Assembly (NCBI GenBank): GCA_019307545.1
Contig: JAFDJI010000007.1
Span: 1 to 20,417, forward strand
Direction of reading: 5' to 3'
DNA from: Deltaproteobacteria bacterium
GTDB lineage: Bacteria > Myxococcota_A > UBA796 > GCA-2862545
DNA: 20,417 nt
How positions within the stretch are numbered: position 1 is the stretch's first letter; the number at the start of each line of letters is the position of its first letter. The translations under genes were made by a program, and so were the position numbers. A model generated the notes under the pieces. That model was given only the letters and a program-made list of their open reading frames with translations, had not been told where the DNA came from and did no database searches. Below, one piece after another: positions 5,386-13,107 of this stretch.

Positions 5386-6699
5386 CTATGCCTCGGCCGG
5401 CTGCCCCGTCCGCTTCTTGGTCTTGGCGGCCTTGGGCTTGGCCTTCGCCTTCACTTCGGACTTGACCTCCACCTCGGGCCGCGCGCACTTCGGGGCCGCG
5501 GTGAGGAAGCACCCGTGAAGGGTCCGCTCGTCGAGCCGACAGGACCACACGAGCTCTCCATCGTCGACGGTCATGTCCGGGCAGCCATCACACATGTTCA
5601 TCCGGCCATCCGGCAGCATGTCGACGGGCTGGATGATGAGGATGGACTGGAAATGCAGCTTCGGTGCACGCCGCCAGGGCTTGCGCAGCAGGTCGCCCAC
5701 GTAGGTGCGCGCGGTGGTTCGCGCACCTTTGTCGAAGGCGGCAAAGCCGGCCAGCATGGTGCGACCGTGCCGGAGCATGGAGGGCCGGGTGTAACCGAGG
5801 TACCGCTTGAACAGCATGTGGTGGCCGGTCTGGACCAGCTCCATGTACCGCGGCCCGACATACCCGTAGATCCGCTCGCGGGAGCCAATGCGCGCGGTGA
5901 GGAGCCACTTGAAGGAGTTCGGGTCCTTGGTCCCGCCCAGGTAGGCACACGGAGTGAACGCCGCGTCGCGCTTGCGGATCTCGGCCACGACCTCCGGGGC
6001 CTCGATGGGCGCAGGGTTTTTGTCCTGGTCGTAGTACACGAGGTCGTCGAGCGGCACCGCCTGCCCGTTCTTGAAGTAGTCGAACTCCCGGGTGCGGGAG
6101 GTGCGGAACAGGATGAAGACCATGCTGTGGACGATGTCGATGTGCTCACGCGCCCACTCGGCCATGTCCGGCACGTAGGAGAGAGTGTCGCGGGTGATGG
6201 TGCAGTTGAACGCCACGCTCATGTCGCCGACCTCGGCAACCATCTTGGCGTAGTGCAACCGCAGCTCGTTCAGCTCCAGCTCGTTCCGACCCTTCCACTT
6301 CGGGCGGCCCTGGGTGGAGTCGATGTGGAAGGTGAAGCCGTACAGCCCCGCGTCCTTGAGCTGCCGCAGAAGCTCGGGGGTGAGGGCCAGAGCGTTGGTG
6401 TTGATGATCGGCTTGATCCCGAAGTCCTCGGAGACCATTCGAACGATGTCCACGATGCGCGGGTGGACCAGGGGCTCGCCTCCGGCGATGGACATGGAGT
6501 CGATCTTGCGCTGGCGCACCAGGGCATCGACATCCGCACGTACCTGCTCCAGCGTCTTGTCGCTGTTCGGGTCGTTCCGGGAGTAGCAGCCCTCGCAGTA
6601 CAGGTTGCACCGCTTGGTGGGCTCGAGCCAGGACAACACGTTGTCGTTCAGCGACCAGGGCAGACGGTAGTACTGCGACGGATGAATGTCGGCATGCAT
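5386..6699 (-). CDS. Radical SAM protein with C-terminal cysteine cluster
   Basis: A 437-residue protein. The SAM-binding [4Fe-4S] motif CNLYCEGC (C31, C35, C38) is followed by the glycine-rich stretch SIAGGEPLVHP and the barrel segment IINTNALALTPELLRQL. After the barrel, C370, C373, C387, C397 and C405 form a SPASM- or twitch-like cluster that may hold auxiliary iron-sulfur centres. The last 31 residues are a charged Lys/Ala/Glu tail that looks disordered. ATG 6699 follows GGAG at about 8 bases. The substrate is not recognisable: no peptide precursor, cobalamin domain or known subfamily signature was seen. It lies upstream of luxR-tnaA on the same strand with its own dyad, so a role linked to tryptophan or anaerobic metabolism is possible but inferred. 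Confidence 0.88.
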   Translation of the reverse strand: MHADIHPSQYYRLPWSLNDNVLSWLEPTKRCNLYCEGCYSRNDPNSDKTLEQVRADVDALVRQRKIDSMSIAGGEPLVHPRIVDIVRMVSEDFGIKPIINTNALALTPELLRQLKDAGLYGFTFHIDSTQGRPKWKGRNELELNELRLHYAKMVAEVGDMSVAFNCTITRDTLSYVPDMAEWAREHIDIVHSMVFILFRTSRTREFDYFKNGQAVPLDDLVYYDQDKNPAPIEAPEVVAEIRKRDAAFTPCAYLGGTKDPNSFKWLLTARIGSRERIYGYVGPRYMELVQTGHHMLFKRYLGYTRPSMLRHGRTMLAGFAAFDKGARTTARTYVGDLLRKPWRRAPKLHFQSILIIQPVDMLPDGRMNMCDGCPDMTVDDGELVWSCRLDERTLHGCFLTAAPKCARPEVEVKSEVKAKAKPKAAKTKKRTGQPAEA

Positions 6700-6755
6700 C
6701 AGGCACTCCGGAGGGAAAAGAACCCCCCAGAGCTAACGGGTAGGCCCCACCGGTC

Positions 6756-6775
6756 CATCGGTCCGATGACCGACA
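6756..6775. promoter_or_regulatory. 20-bp dyad operator copy in the radical SAM / Rrf2 divergent region
   Basis: CATCGGT-CCGATG-ACCGACA matches the dyad at 3281-3300 in the full left arm, the spacer core CGATG and the first five bases of the right arm. Its near edge is about 57 bp upstream of the radical SAM start, a usual distance for an activator site, and about 70 bp upstream of the rrf2-like start. Confidence 0.5.
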
Positions 6776-6796
6776 GCCTCATGGTCCCGGTGGGGG

Positions 6797-6818
6797 ACAT
6801 CCGATTAGGATGTACATC
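6797..6818 (+). promoter_or_regulatory. Candidate Rrf2 operator ahead of its own gene
   Basis: ACATCC-GATTA-GGATGT (6797-6813) is a perfect 6-bp inverted repeat with a 5-base spacer. It overlaps a 10-bp palindrome GATGTACATC (6809-6818). It lies 27-48 bp upstream of the Rrf2 start, where autoregulatory Rrf2 operators are usually found. Whether this protein binds it is inferred. Confidence 0.4.
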
Positions 6819-6844
6819 TCATCGCGCCCTGCACAGGAGGCATC

Positions 6845-7261
6845 TTGCTGTTTCCCAACACGGTGGTCTATGCGCTCCGCGCGATGGGGTGGCTCGCCCT
6901 CGTCCCCGAAGGTCGACGTGTGCCGAGCAGCACCCTCTCCCAGGTCACCAACATCCCGAGTCACTACCTGTCCAAGGTGATGCGTCGTTTGGTCGCCGCG
7001 GGGCTGCTCTCCGCTCGCAAGGGGCACGGGGGAGGATTCGCCCTCGCACGGGCTCCGGAGCACATCACCATCGAGGATATCCTGCTCGCCGTCGACTTTC
7101 GCATCGAGCCGGAGACGTGCGCCTTCGGATGGGGTCGGTGCGACTCCGACGAACCCTGCCCGCTCCACCCCGTCTGGGGACGCCTCAAGGTGGCCTTCAC
7201 CCACTGGAGCCAGACCACTACGCTCGCCGAGGTGGGGTCGTACCCGACCGGACCCGCTTGA
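6845..7261 (+). CDS. Rrf2-family transcriptional regulator with three-cysteine motif
   Basis: A 138-residue winged-helix regulator related to IscR, NsrR and RirA. Family features are the N-terminal helix NTVVYALRAMGWLAL, the recognition region IPSHYLSKVMRRLVAAGLLSARKGHGGGFALAR, and DILLAVDF. C92, C99 and C105, with H108 close by, match the usual position of the Fe-S ligands, so iron-sulfur, nitric oxide or redox sensing is likely. The start is TTG at 6845 after AGGAGG (4-base gap); CTG at 6848 would give better spacing. The gene converges with the DUF892 gene, with only two bases between the stop codons. Its target beyond its own promoter is not evident. Confidence 0.91.
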   Translation: MLFPNTVVYALRAMGWLALVPEGRRVPSSTLSQVTNIPSHYLSKVMRRLVAAGLLSARKGHGGGFALARAPEHITIEDILLAVDFRIEPETCAFGWGRCDSDEPCPLHPVWGRLKVAFTHWSQTTTLAEVGSYPTGPA

Positions 7262-7263
7262 AA

Positions 7264-7827
7264 CTATGGGTCGTACCCGTCGAGATCGCTCTTCACCTCG
7301 CGCTCGCGCGGGCGAGGCGTGTGGGGGGGACGGTAGTCGTGCTCCGGATCGTGGAACAGGGCGCTGAGGCTGGGTTGTAGGGCCTCCAGGTGGATCTCGG
7401 CCATCGACAGCCGCTTCACGATGCCATCGAGGACCGAGCCGACCCCGTACTTCCCGAGCTGCCGGAACCAGGAGGCCAACCCGGTGTAGTTGCCCAGCGC
7501 GTAGTGCTCCAGGCGAATCGCGGACTGGGCGATCATCATGTCGCGTACCGCGGCGTCCGGCTCGTCCTCCTCGGTCCCGGCCTCCAACACCATCACCGCG
7601 ACCTCGGCGTTCGGGATCTCCTCCAACTCGGTTCGCAGCATCTCGAAGGCCAGCTCGAGTTGCTCCAAGCACCAGGTGTTGGCGGCGACCTGCTCCCTCA
7701 AGGTGGTGGCCAACAGCGGCTGCTCGGCCCTTTTTGCGAGGTCGTAGAGGATATTCGCGGTTCGCCTGTGCCCGTCGTACATCCGGAAGAGCTCGCCCAC
7801 ACAGTATCGTTCGATGCTCTTCTGCAT
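7264..7827 (-). CDS. DUF892 (YciE/YciF-type) ferritin-like protein
   Basis: A 187-residue, mostly helical protein of the ferritin-like DUF892 family. The best block is residues 94-150 (VRDMMIAQSAIRLEHYALGNY, then LASWFRQLG), which lines up with YciF of enterobacteria, including the conserved Glu-His-Tyr (E107-H108-Y109). E144 and H146 in the last helix are further candidate metal ligands. The C-terminal 30 residues are a charged, proline-rich extension. DUF892 proteins are stress-associated with presumed di-metal sites, but their reaction is not established. ATG 7827 follows GAGGGGG. It is divergent from the histidine kinase and convergent with the Rrf2 gene. Confidence 0.82.
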   Translation of the reverse strand: MQKSIERYCVGELFRMYDGHRRTANILYDLAKRAEQPLLATTLREQVAANTWCLEQLELAFEMLRTELEEIPNAEVAVMVLEAGTEEDEPDAAVRDMMIAQSAIRLEHYALGNYTGLASWFRQLGKYGVGSVLDGIVKRLSMAEIHLEALQPSLSALFHDPEHDYRPPHTPRPREREVKSDLDGYDP

Positions 7828-7943
7828 GGATCCCCCTCAATGGTGGACTCCACCCGAGATCGTGCCAGGGAAGTCCTCCGGATGTCGAACTCTCCCTTGA
7901 TCCGGGCATCTCCGAATCCACGCCGAGCACCACCGCTGGCCAC

Positions 7944-7957
7944 GCCAGGACCCTGGC
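7944..7957. promoter_or_regulatory. Inverted repeat in the divergent DUF892 / kinase region
   Basis: GCCAGG-AC-CCTGGC is a perfect 6-bp dyad in the 207-bp gap between the DUF892 gene (minus) and the kinase (plus). It lies about 78 bp upstream of the kinase ATG and is an operator candidate only. The gap also holds one isolated half of the 20-bp dyad (CATCGGT, near 7966) and no clear -35/-10 pair. Confidence 0.3.
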
Positions 7958-8034
7958 CTCGGGCACATCGGTCACTCGCCGCTCAAGGCCAGGAGCGGAG
8001 CGCCGAATGGGGGTGAGACGACCTCGAGATCCAT

Positions 8035-9969
8035 ATGGACGTGAAGACACGCTGGTCCGCTTCGGTGATCGCAGTGCTCGCTGCGGGGCTCGCCGCGCAG
8101 ATCGGCATCGCCCAGGTTGCGAACACCCGAAGTGCCAGCCAGACCGCTGAGACGTGGCTCACCGGCTCCCTCGGCATCACGGTCGACACCTTCAACGCCC
8201 TGGTGGCAGAGGACATCGAGGAACGGGCCAGCCTGCTCGTCCTGGACCGCGCCTTCCAGGACCACGTAGAGGCATCGGACCGGGGCGCGATCGATGTGAT
8301 GGTCACTACGACCTTCACCCGCGACGACATGGCCTGGATGGCCTTCGATCGGAGCGGCCGGACCTTCCTGGCCGGGGGACCGCAGCGATCGCGGTGCGAC
8401 CACCAGCCTCTCGTAGGGCACGACCCGCCCATGATCATGCGTTGTGGCGACCGCGCCCGCCTGGTGGTCTCTGTCGACCTGCTCAGCGGAGGGTGGGCGG
8501 AACGGTTTGCAGTGGGGTTGCCTCTCGACGGGGCCTACACCTCGAAGCTGAGCAGATTGACCTGGTCCGAGGTGGTCCTTCTGGACGACGCCCGGGTCGT
8601 GACCACGCTCAAGCAGCAGGACGGCACCCAGATCCGAACGGCACTCCCCGAAGACGTGCTCGGTTCCATCCGAGCGTCCGATCAATGGTTCGGCGCGCAC
8701 CGACTGGTGCTACCCGCCTACCGCGGCTATCGCCTCACCGGGGACTTCGCCGAGCGTGCGCCCGGGGCTCGGTGGTTCGTGGCGTCACGGCGGATCTCCG
8801 AACGCGACCCGATCTTTCTCGCGCTGGTCGCCCCCACGTCCTTCTTCACCGCTGGCGTGCGGGCGAGCGGGATGATCCTGGCCTTTGGATCCCTGCTCCT
8901 GCTCCTGGTGTTGGCCAGCCTGGTGTCGGGAATCGTGGGCCGGTTCTCCGATCCGGTGGCCGCCCTGGTGCAATCGGCGCGCGCCGTGGCAAAGGGGAAG
9001 CTCGACACCAAGGTCCGGGTGCCCCCCACCGGCGAAATGCGTGAGCTGTGCGCCACCTACAACGACATGCTCGATCAGGTGCGCACCCGGATGACCCTGG
9101 AGCGCAACCTCTCCCGAGAGATCGGTCGCGCGGAGATCTCCACCGGCGTGCTCCACAATCTCGGCAACGTTCTCAACAGTGTGAACGTGGCGGCCTCCCG
9201 AATGATGGAGCAAACGGATTCCACCTACGTCGATCGCCTGGAACGGCTCGCGGTCCTGATGAAGGAAGATGAGAGCCTGCGCACGGCGCTTGCGCGCGCG
9301 GACCGGGGACCCATGTTGTCCCAGTACGTGGAGTCCCTCGCCGCAACCACGGCGACGGCCCACATGGCGCAAAAGGAGCGACTGGATGGTCTCACCAAGC
9401 ACCTGGACCACATGCGGGCGGTCGTCCTCGCCCACCAGGAATTCGCACGCCACAAGGGAATGGTGGAGCTGTGCGTGGTCGCGGAGTTGGTGGACCATGC
9501 CCTGGTCATGACCGGGGTGCCGTGGACCCACGAAGGCATCGAGATCGAGATCGTCACCCGGGGCCGAAAGGCCGTGTACCTCGACCGGCACCGGACCCTC
9601 CAGGTCCTCGTGAACCTCCTCCGCAACGCCCGCGACGCGCTGGTGTCCGGCGCCTTCACCATGCCCCGCATCACGGTGGAGGCTGATGCCACCCAAAGCA
9701 CTGCGCTCCGCATCCGCGTGGTCGACAACGGCTGTGGCCTGGCAGAGGAGCAATTGGTCCGGGTGTTCGCCCATGGGTTTACCACCAAGCGCGACGGCCA
9801 CGGCTTTGGGCTGCACGCCAGCGCGCTGGCCGCGCAGGAGATGGGCGGCACCCTGACCTGCTCCAGCGCCGGCCCGGGCCAGGGTGCAGTGTTCACGCTG
9901 GACATTCCGACGCAAGCACTGACAGGGCAGAGCCTCCCTCCGGTGCGGATCCGATCCGCGGGCAGCTGA
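8035..9969 (+). CDS. Membrane sensor histidine kinase
   Basis: A 644-residue kinase with one transmembrane helix near residues 8-28, a periplasmic sensor domain to about 265, a second helix near 275-300 and a HAMP-like linker. The dimerisation/phosphoacceptor helix carries H374 in VLHNLGNVLNS, and the ATPase domain follows: N-box NLLRNARDAL (N531), G1 box DNGCGL (D564), and G2 box GHGFGLH (588-594). The LHNxGNVLNS form of the H-box is frequent in deltaproteobacteria-like and related genomes. The sensor domain holds C121, H123, H129, M133, M135 and C137, a plausible soft-metal site. No receiver gene adjoins it; the likely partner is the response regulator at 16590-17930, across the efflux genes. 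The start at 8035 has only a weak ribosome site. Confidence 0.92.
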   Translation: MDVKTRWSASVIAVLAAGLAAQIGIAQVANTRSASQTAETWLTGSLGITVDTFNALVAEDIEERASLLVLDRAFQDHVEASDRGAIDVMVTTTFTRDDMAWMAFDRSGRTFLAGGPQRSRCDHQPLVGHDPPMIMRCGDRARLVVSVDLLSGGWAERFAVGLPLDGAYTSKLSRLTWSEVVLLDDARVVTTLKQQDGTQIRTALPEDVLGSIRASDQWFGAHRLVLPAYRGYRLTGDFAERAPGARWFVASRRISERDPIFLALVAPTSFFTAGVRASGMILAFGSLLLLLVLASLVSGIVGRFSDPVAALVQSARAVAKGKLDTKVRVPPTGEMRELCATYNDMLDQVRTRMTLERNLSREIGRAEISTGVLHNLGNVLNSVNVAASRMMEQTDSTYVDRLERLAVLMKEDESLRTALARADRGPMLSQYVESLAATTATAHMAQKERLDGLTKHLDHMRAVVLAHQEFARHKGMVELCVVAELVDHALVMTGVPWTHEGIEIEIVTRGRKAVYLDRHRTLQVLVNLLRNARDALVSGAFTMPRITVEADATQSTALRIRVVDNGCGLAEEQLVRVFAHGFTTKRDGHGFGLHASALAAQEMGGTLTCSSAGPGQGAVFTLDIPTQALTGQSLPPVRIRSAGS

Positions 9970-10081
9970 CTCGTCGTCTGCGTTCAACTTCCTTCGAGAC
10001 TATTCTCCGGTAGCCTGAGGATTCTCTGCATCCACCCATGGGGAAGAACCCGGGGATCCCAGGAGAAACGGGATCTCGGTA

Positions 10082-10097
10082 TGGCACGCTCCTTGCT
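10082..10097 (+). promoter_or_regulatory. Sigma-54 promoter (-24/-12) of the efflux operon
   Basis: TGGCACGCTCCTTGCT matches the sigma-54 consensus TGGCACG-N4-TTGCW throughout. The -24 GG is at 10083-10084 and the -12 GC at 10095-10096, predicting transcription from about 10108, some 57 bp before the cusC-like ATG. The operon itself encodes a sigma-54 activator with a GAFTGA motif, which supports the assignment. I could not identify an enhancer site with confidence in 9970-10080. Confidence 0.88.
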
Positions 10098-10165
10098 TGC
10101 GTCCCCATCGGACTGGTTCCACCCGAGGCGGAAGCCCGCCACCCGCAGTCCCGGAGATCACCCCG

Positions 10166-11434
10166 ATGTCCCTGCCCACCATGATCCTGGCGCTCTTCAT
10201 GACGCTCGTCGCAACCCCGACGGCATGGGCTGCAGACTCCGTCGATGCGCTCGTCACCGAGGCGATCGAGGCGAACCCCGAGCTGGCTGCCCGTCGCGCC
10301 ACCGTCGAGGCACTTCGCGCGCTCGCCGGGGTGGCGGGAACGTGGCCGGACCCGGTGGTGGGGATCGAGTACTCGAACGTGCCGGTGACGTCCTTCGCGC
10401 TTGGAGACCACGCCATGGCCGGTCTCCAGTTCCGGGCGCAACAGACCGTCCGGCCGCCCACATGGAGCCGCCTCCAGCGCGAGGTCGGCGACGCGCTCGC
10501 GGAGGGAGAGGAGCATTCGCTGGCCGAAGCCGAGGTGCAGCTCGGAGTGACCGTGGAGCAGACGTACTGGAGGTTGGCGCTGTCTCGTCTGCTCGGAGAC
10601 ATCACCGAAGCGCACCTCGCCCGCACCGAGGAACTCCTCCAAGCCGTCGTTGCACGGTACGAGGTCGGCCGGGCGGGACAGCACGCCGTGCTCCGGCTCG
10701 GGGTCCTCCGAGATCGCCTGCAGGACGACCTCCACGACTTCGAGCGCGCCGATCGAGAGCTTTCCGCCGCCCTGGCCCGTGCCCTCTCCCGTGAAGAGGC
10801 GACCTTCGCGACCCCCACCGAATTCACTGCGCTGGACCCGCCCGCTGATGCCTCCGGCTGGGTCGACCTCGCACTCGCACACCGGCCCGAGCTGGCACGG
10901 ATCCGGGCAGACGTCCACGGCAGCGAAGCGGCGGCCGACCTGGCCCGGGCGGACGGTCTGCCCGATGTGAGCTTCTGGGTGGGCTACCGCGTGAGAACGA
11001 TCACGAGCAGAACCGACCCGGGTACCGACCTCGCGTCCGCGGGGCTCTCGGTGCCGATCCCCCTCGGAAGCGGGCGACGCGCGCGTGGACAGCGAGCCGC
11101 CTACCTACTCTCGGCAGAAGCGGCGGAAGCCCGGCATGCCGCTACAGTGGACCGCATCGAAGCTGACCTCACCTTCGTGCTCGCGCGCTGGCAACGCGCC
11201 CACCACAAGGCGGCCACCTACGATTCCGAGCTGCTGCCTGCGGCTCGCTCCACACTCGACACCACCCTCGCCGACTACAGGGTCGACAAGGCGGACTTCT
11301 CCTCCCTCTACGACGGAGAAATCGCCCTGCTCGACCTGGAGCGCGCGCGGTTGGCGGCTTCCGTGGAGACGCACATCCAGCGAGCCGAGGCACGAGCGGT
11401 GCTCGGCACCACTCCCCCCGGAGGTGTCCGGTGA
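10166..11434 (+). CDS. cusC: Outer-membrane efflux protein (TolC/CusC family)
   Basis: A 422-residue outer-membrane channel component for the RND pump encoded next. The start at 10166 gives a clean Sec signal (MSLPTMILALFMTLVATPTAWA, cleaved before AD) and a GGAG site; a longer in-frame start at 10097 would overlap the sigma-54 promoter and mask the signal. Two TolC-type helical repeats are visible: residues about 25-200 (AIEANPELAARRATVEAL, then QLGVTVEQTYWRLA) and 235-420 (ALAHRPELARIRADV, then LSVPIPLGSGRRARGQ). It has no lipobox, unlike E. coli CusC. It overlaps the adaptor gene by four bases (GTGA). Confidence 0.9.
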   Translation: MSLPTMILALFMTLVATPTAWAADSVDALVTEAIEANPELAARRATVEALRALAGVAGTWPDPVVGIEYSNVPVTSFALGDHAMAGLQFRAQQTVRPPTWSRLQREVGDALAEGEEHSLAEAEVQLGVTVEQTYWRLALSRLLGDITEAHLARTEELLQAVVARYEVGRAGQHAVLRLGVLRDRLQDDLHDFERADRELSAALARALSREEATFATPTEFTALDPPADASGWVDLALAHRPELARIRADVHGSEAAADLARADGLPDVSFWVGYRVRTITSRTDPGTDLASAGLSVPIPLGSGRRARGQRAAYLLSAEAAEARHAATVDRIEADLTFVLARWQRAHHKAATYDSELLPAARSTLDTTLADYRVDKADFSSLYDGEIALLDLERARLAASVETHIQRAEARAVLGTTPPGGVR

Positions 11435-13107
11435 CCCGCTTCCTTCCCCTGTTGTTCCTGCTGCCGCTGGTGCTTGCCCCTGCCTGCAAAGGAGACGAGC
11501 ATGCCGCGCACGACCATGCCGCGGAGACGGGCCAGCTCTACACCTGCGGCATGCACCCGCAGGTGGTCCAGGATGCCCCGGGCACCTGCCCCATCTGCAA
11601 CATGGATCTCACTCCGGTGAAGGCGGATGCGGCTTCGACGGGAACCTCACCCGCCACTGGAGAACGAGAGATCCTGTACTGGCAGGCCCCCATGGACCCA
11701 ACGTACATCCGGGACGAGCCCGGGAAGTCCCCCATGGGGATGGACCTCGTCCCCGTGTACACGGACGCGGTGGCCGAGGTCCCGGAAAACACCATCCGCA
11801 TCGACCCCACCGTGGTCCAGAACATGGGGGTGCGGATCGAGCCAGTGCGCCGCCAGACCGTGTTCCGACACCTGCGCACCATCGGCGAGGTGGAGGTCGG
11901 CGAAGACGAGTTGTCGGTCGTGAACCTCCGCTTCTCCGGGTGGGTGGAGAAACTACACGTGGATCGCACCGGCGACCCGGTGAAGAAGGGGCAGGTGCTC
12001 TTCGAGATCTACTCCCCAGACCTCGTCTCCTCACAGGAGGAGTACCTCCTCGCGCTGCGCACCCAGGGGTCGGACAGCGTGCTCGCGCGGTCTGCACGAC
12101 GGCGTCTCGAGCTCTGGGACCTGGCCGAGCGAGACATCGCCTCCATCGCCGAGTCGGGGGAGGCGCGGCGCACCCTGCCGATCCGTGCACCACAGAGTGG
12201 TTTCGTGCTGCACAAGGACCTGCTGGAGGGCGCCCGGGTCGCGGCAGGAACGGACATCTACCGAATCGGGAACCTCACCCGGATCTGGGTCACCGCCGAG
12301 ATCTACGAGCACGATGCCCCCTGGGTCGAGGTCGGCCAGCCGGCACAGATGGAACTCTCCTACCAGCGAGGCAAAGTGCTCGAGGGTGAAGTGGCCTACA
12401 TCTACCCAACGCTGGACGGAAAGAGCCGCACCCTGACCGTGCGCCTCGAGTTCGACAACCCCGGGATCCGCCTGAAGCCTGGGATGTTCGCCACGGTGCT
12501 GATCCAGTTCCGCCGCAAGGACGACGTCCTGGCCGTTCCGTCGGAGGCGATCCTCCAGACCGGGCGGCGAGACCTGGTGTTCGTGTCACTCGGGCGAGGG
12601 CACTTCGAGCCCCGGGAGATCACCACCGGGGTCGTCGGCGACCGGCACCTGACCGAGGTATTGGCGGGCCTCGAGGAAGGCGAGGAGGTGGTGGTGAGCG
12701 GCCAGTTCCTGCTCGACTCGGAGAGCCAGCTCCAAGAAGCCATCCGCAAGATGCGCAAGAAGGGCTCCGACGCCGAAGAGCCCGCTGCCCACGACCACCC
12801 GGACACCGTGTGGTCCTGCCCGATGCATCCGGAGGTCCTCGCGGGCCAGGAGGGCCGCTGCCCGCACTGCGGCATGGACCTCGAAGCACGCCCGGGTACC
12901 CCCGAAGAGCTCGCCGAGGTCTACGAGCCCGAGACCGCGCAACCGGGTCAGTACACCTGCCCGATGCATCCCGAGGTCATCTCGGACGGTCCAGGCCGAT
13001 GCCCGGAGTGCGGGATGTTCCTCGAGCAGGTTCCCGAGGGCGGCCAGGCCACTCCCGGCTCCGAGCACGCCGAGCACTCCGGGCATGACCACGGGGGTGG
13101 TCCGTGA
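11431..13107 (+). CDS. cusB: RND periplasmic adaptor with four metal-binding modules (CusB-like)
   Basis: A 558-residue adaptor linking pump and outer-membrane channel. A signal peptide ends at C19 (LAPAC), so it may be a lipoprotein, although proline at -2 is atypical. Modules in order: a heavy-metal-binding domain at 37-62 (YTCGMHP, CPICNMDL), a CusB-type motif at 81-110 (ILYWQAPMDP, GKSPMGMDLVPVY), the barrel-sandwich and helical adaptor core at about 120-440 (GWVEKLHV, LPIRAPQSGFV, KPGMFATVLI), then two further metal-binding domains at 461-486 and 508-533 (each CPMHPEV plus CPxCGM). Histidine-rich linkers include HAAHDHA and the C-terminal EHSGHDHGGG. The GTG start follows GGAGG. CusB normally delivers Cu(I)/Ag(I); the extra C-terminal modules suggest greater metal capture capacity. 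Confidence 0.93.
   Translation: MTRFLPLLFLLPLVLAPACKGDEHAAHDHAAETGQLYTCGMHPQVVQDAPGTCPICNMDLTPVKADAASTGTSPATGEREILYWQAPMDPTYIRDEPGKSPMGMDLVPVYTDAVAEVPENTIRIDPTVVQNMGVRIEPVRRQTVFRHLRTIGEVEVGEDELSVVNLRFSGWVEKLHVDRTGDPVKKGQVLFEIYSPDLVSSQEEYLLALRTQGSDSVLARSARRRLELWDLAERDIASIAESGEARRTLPIRAPQSGFVLHKDLLEGARVAAGTDIYRIGNLTRIWVTAEIYEHDAPWVEVGQPAQMELSYQRGKVLEGEVAYIYPTLDGKSRTLTVRLEFDNPGIRLKPGMFATVLIQFRRKDDVLAVPSEAILQTGRRDLVFVSLGRGHFEPREITTGVVGDRHLTEVLAGLEEGEEVVVSGQFLLDSESQLQEAIRKMRKKGSDAEEPAAHDHPDTVWSCPMHPEVLAGQEGRCPHCGMDLEARPGTPEELAEVYEPETAQPGQYTCPMHPEVISDGPGRCPECGMFLEQVPEGGQATPGSEHAEHSGHDHGGGP

Noticed and set aside
9970..10080. Enhancer (activator-binding) site upstream of the sigma-54 promoter
   Set aside because: Only short palindromes (for example GGGATCCC) and a widely spaced TTCTCC/GGAGAA pair were seen; none is convincing as a bEBP site.
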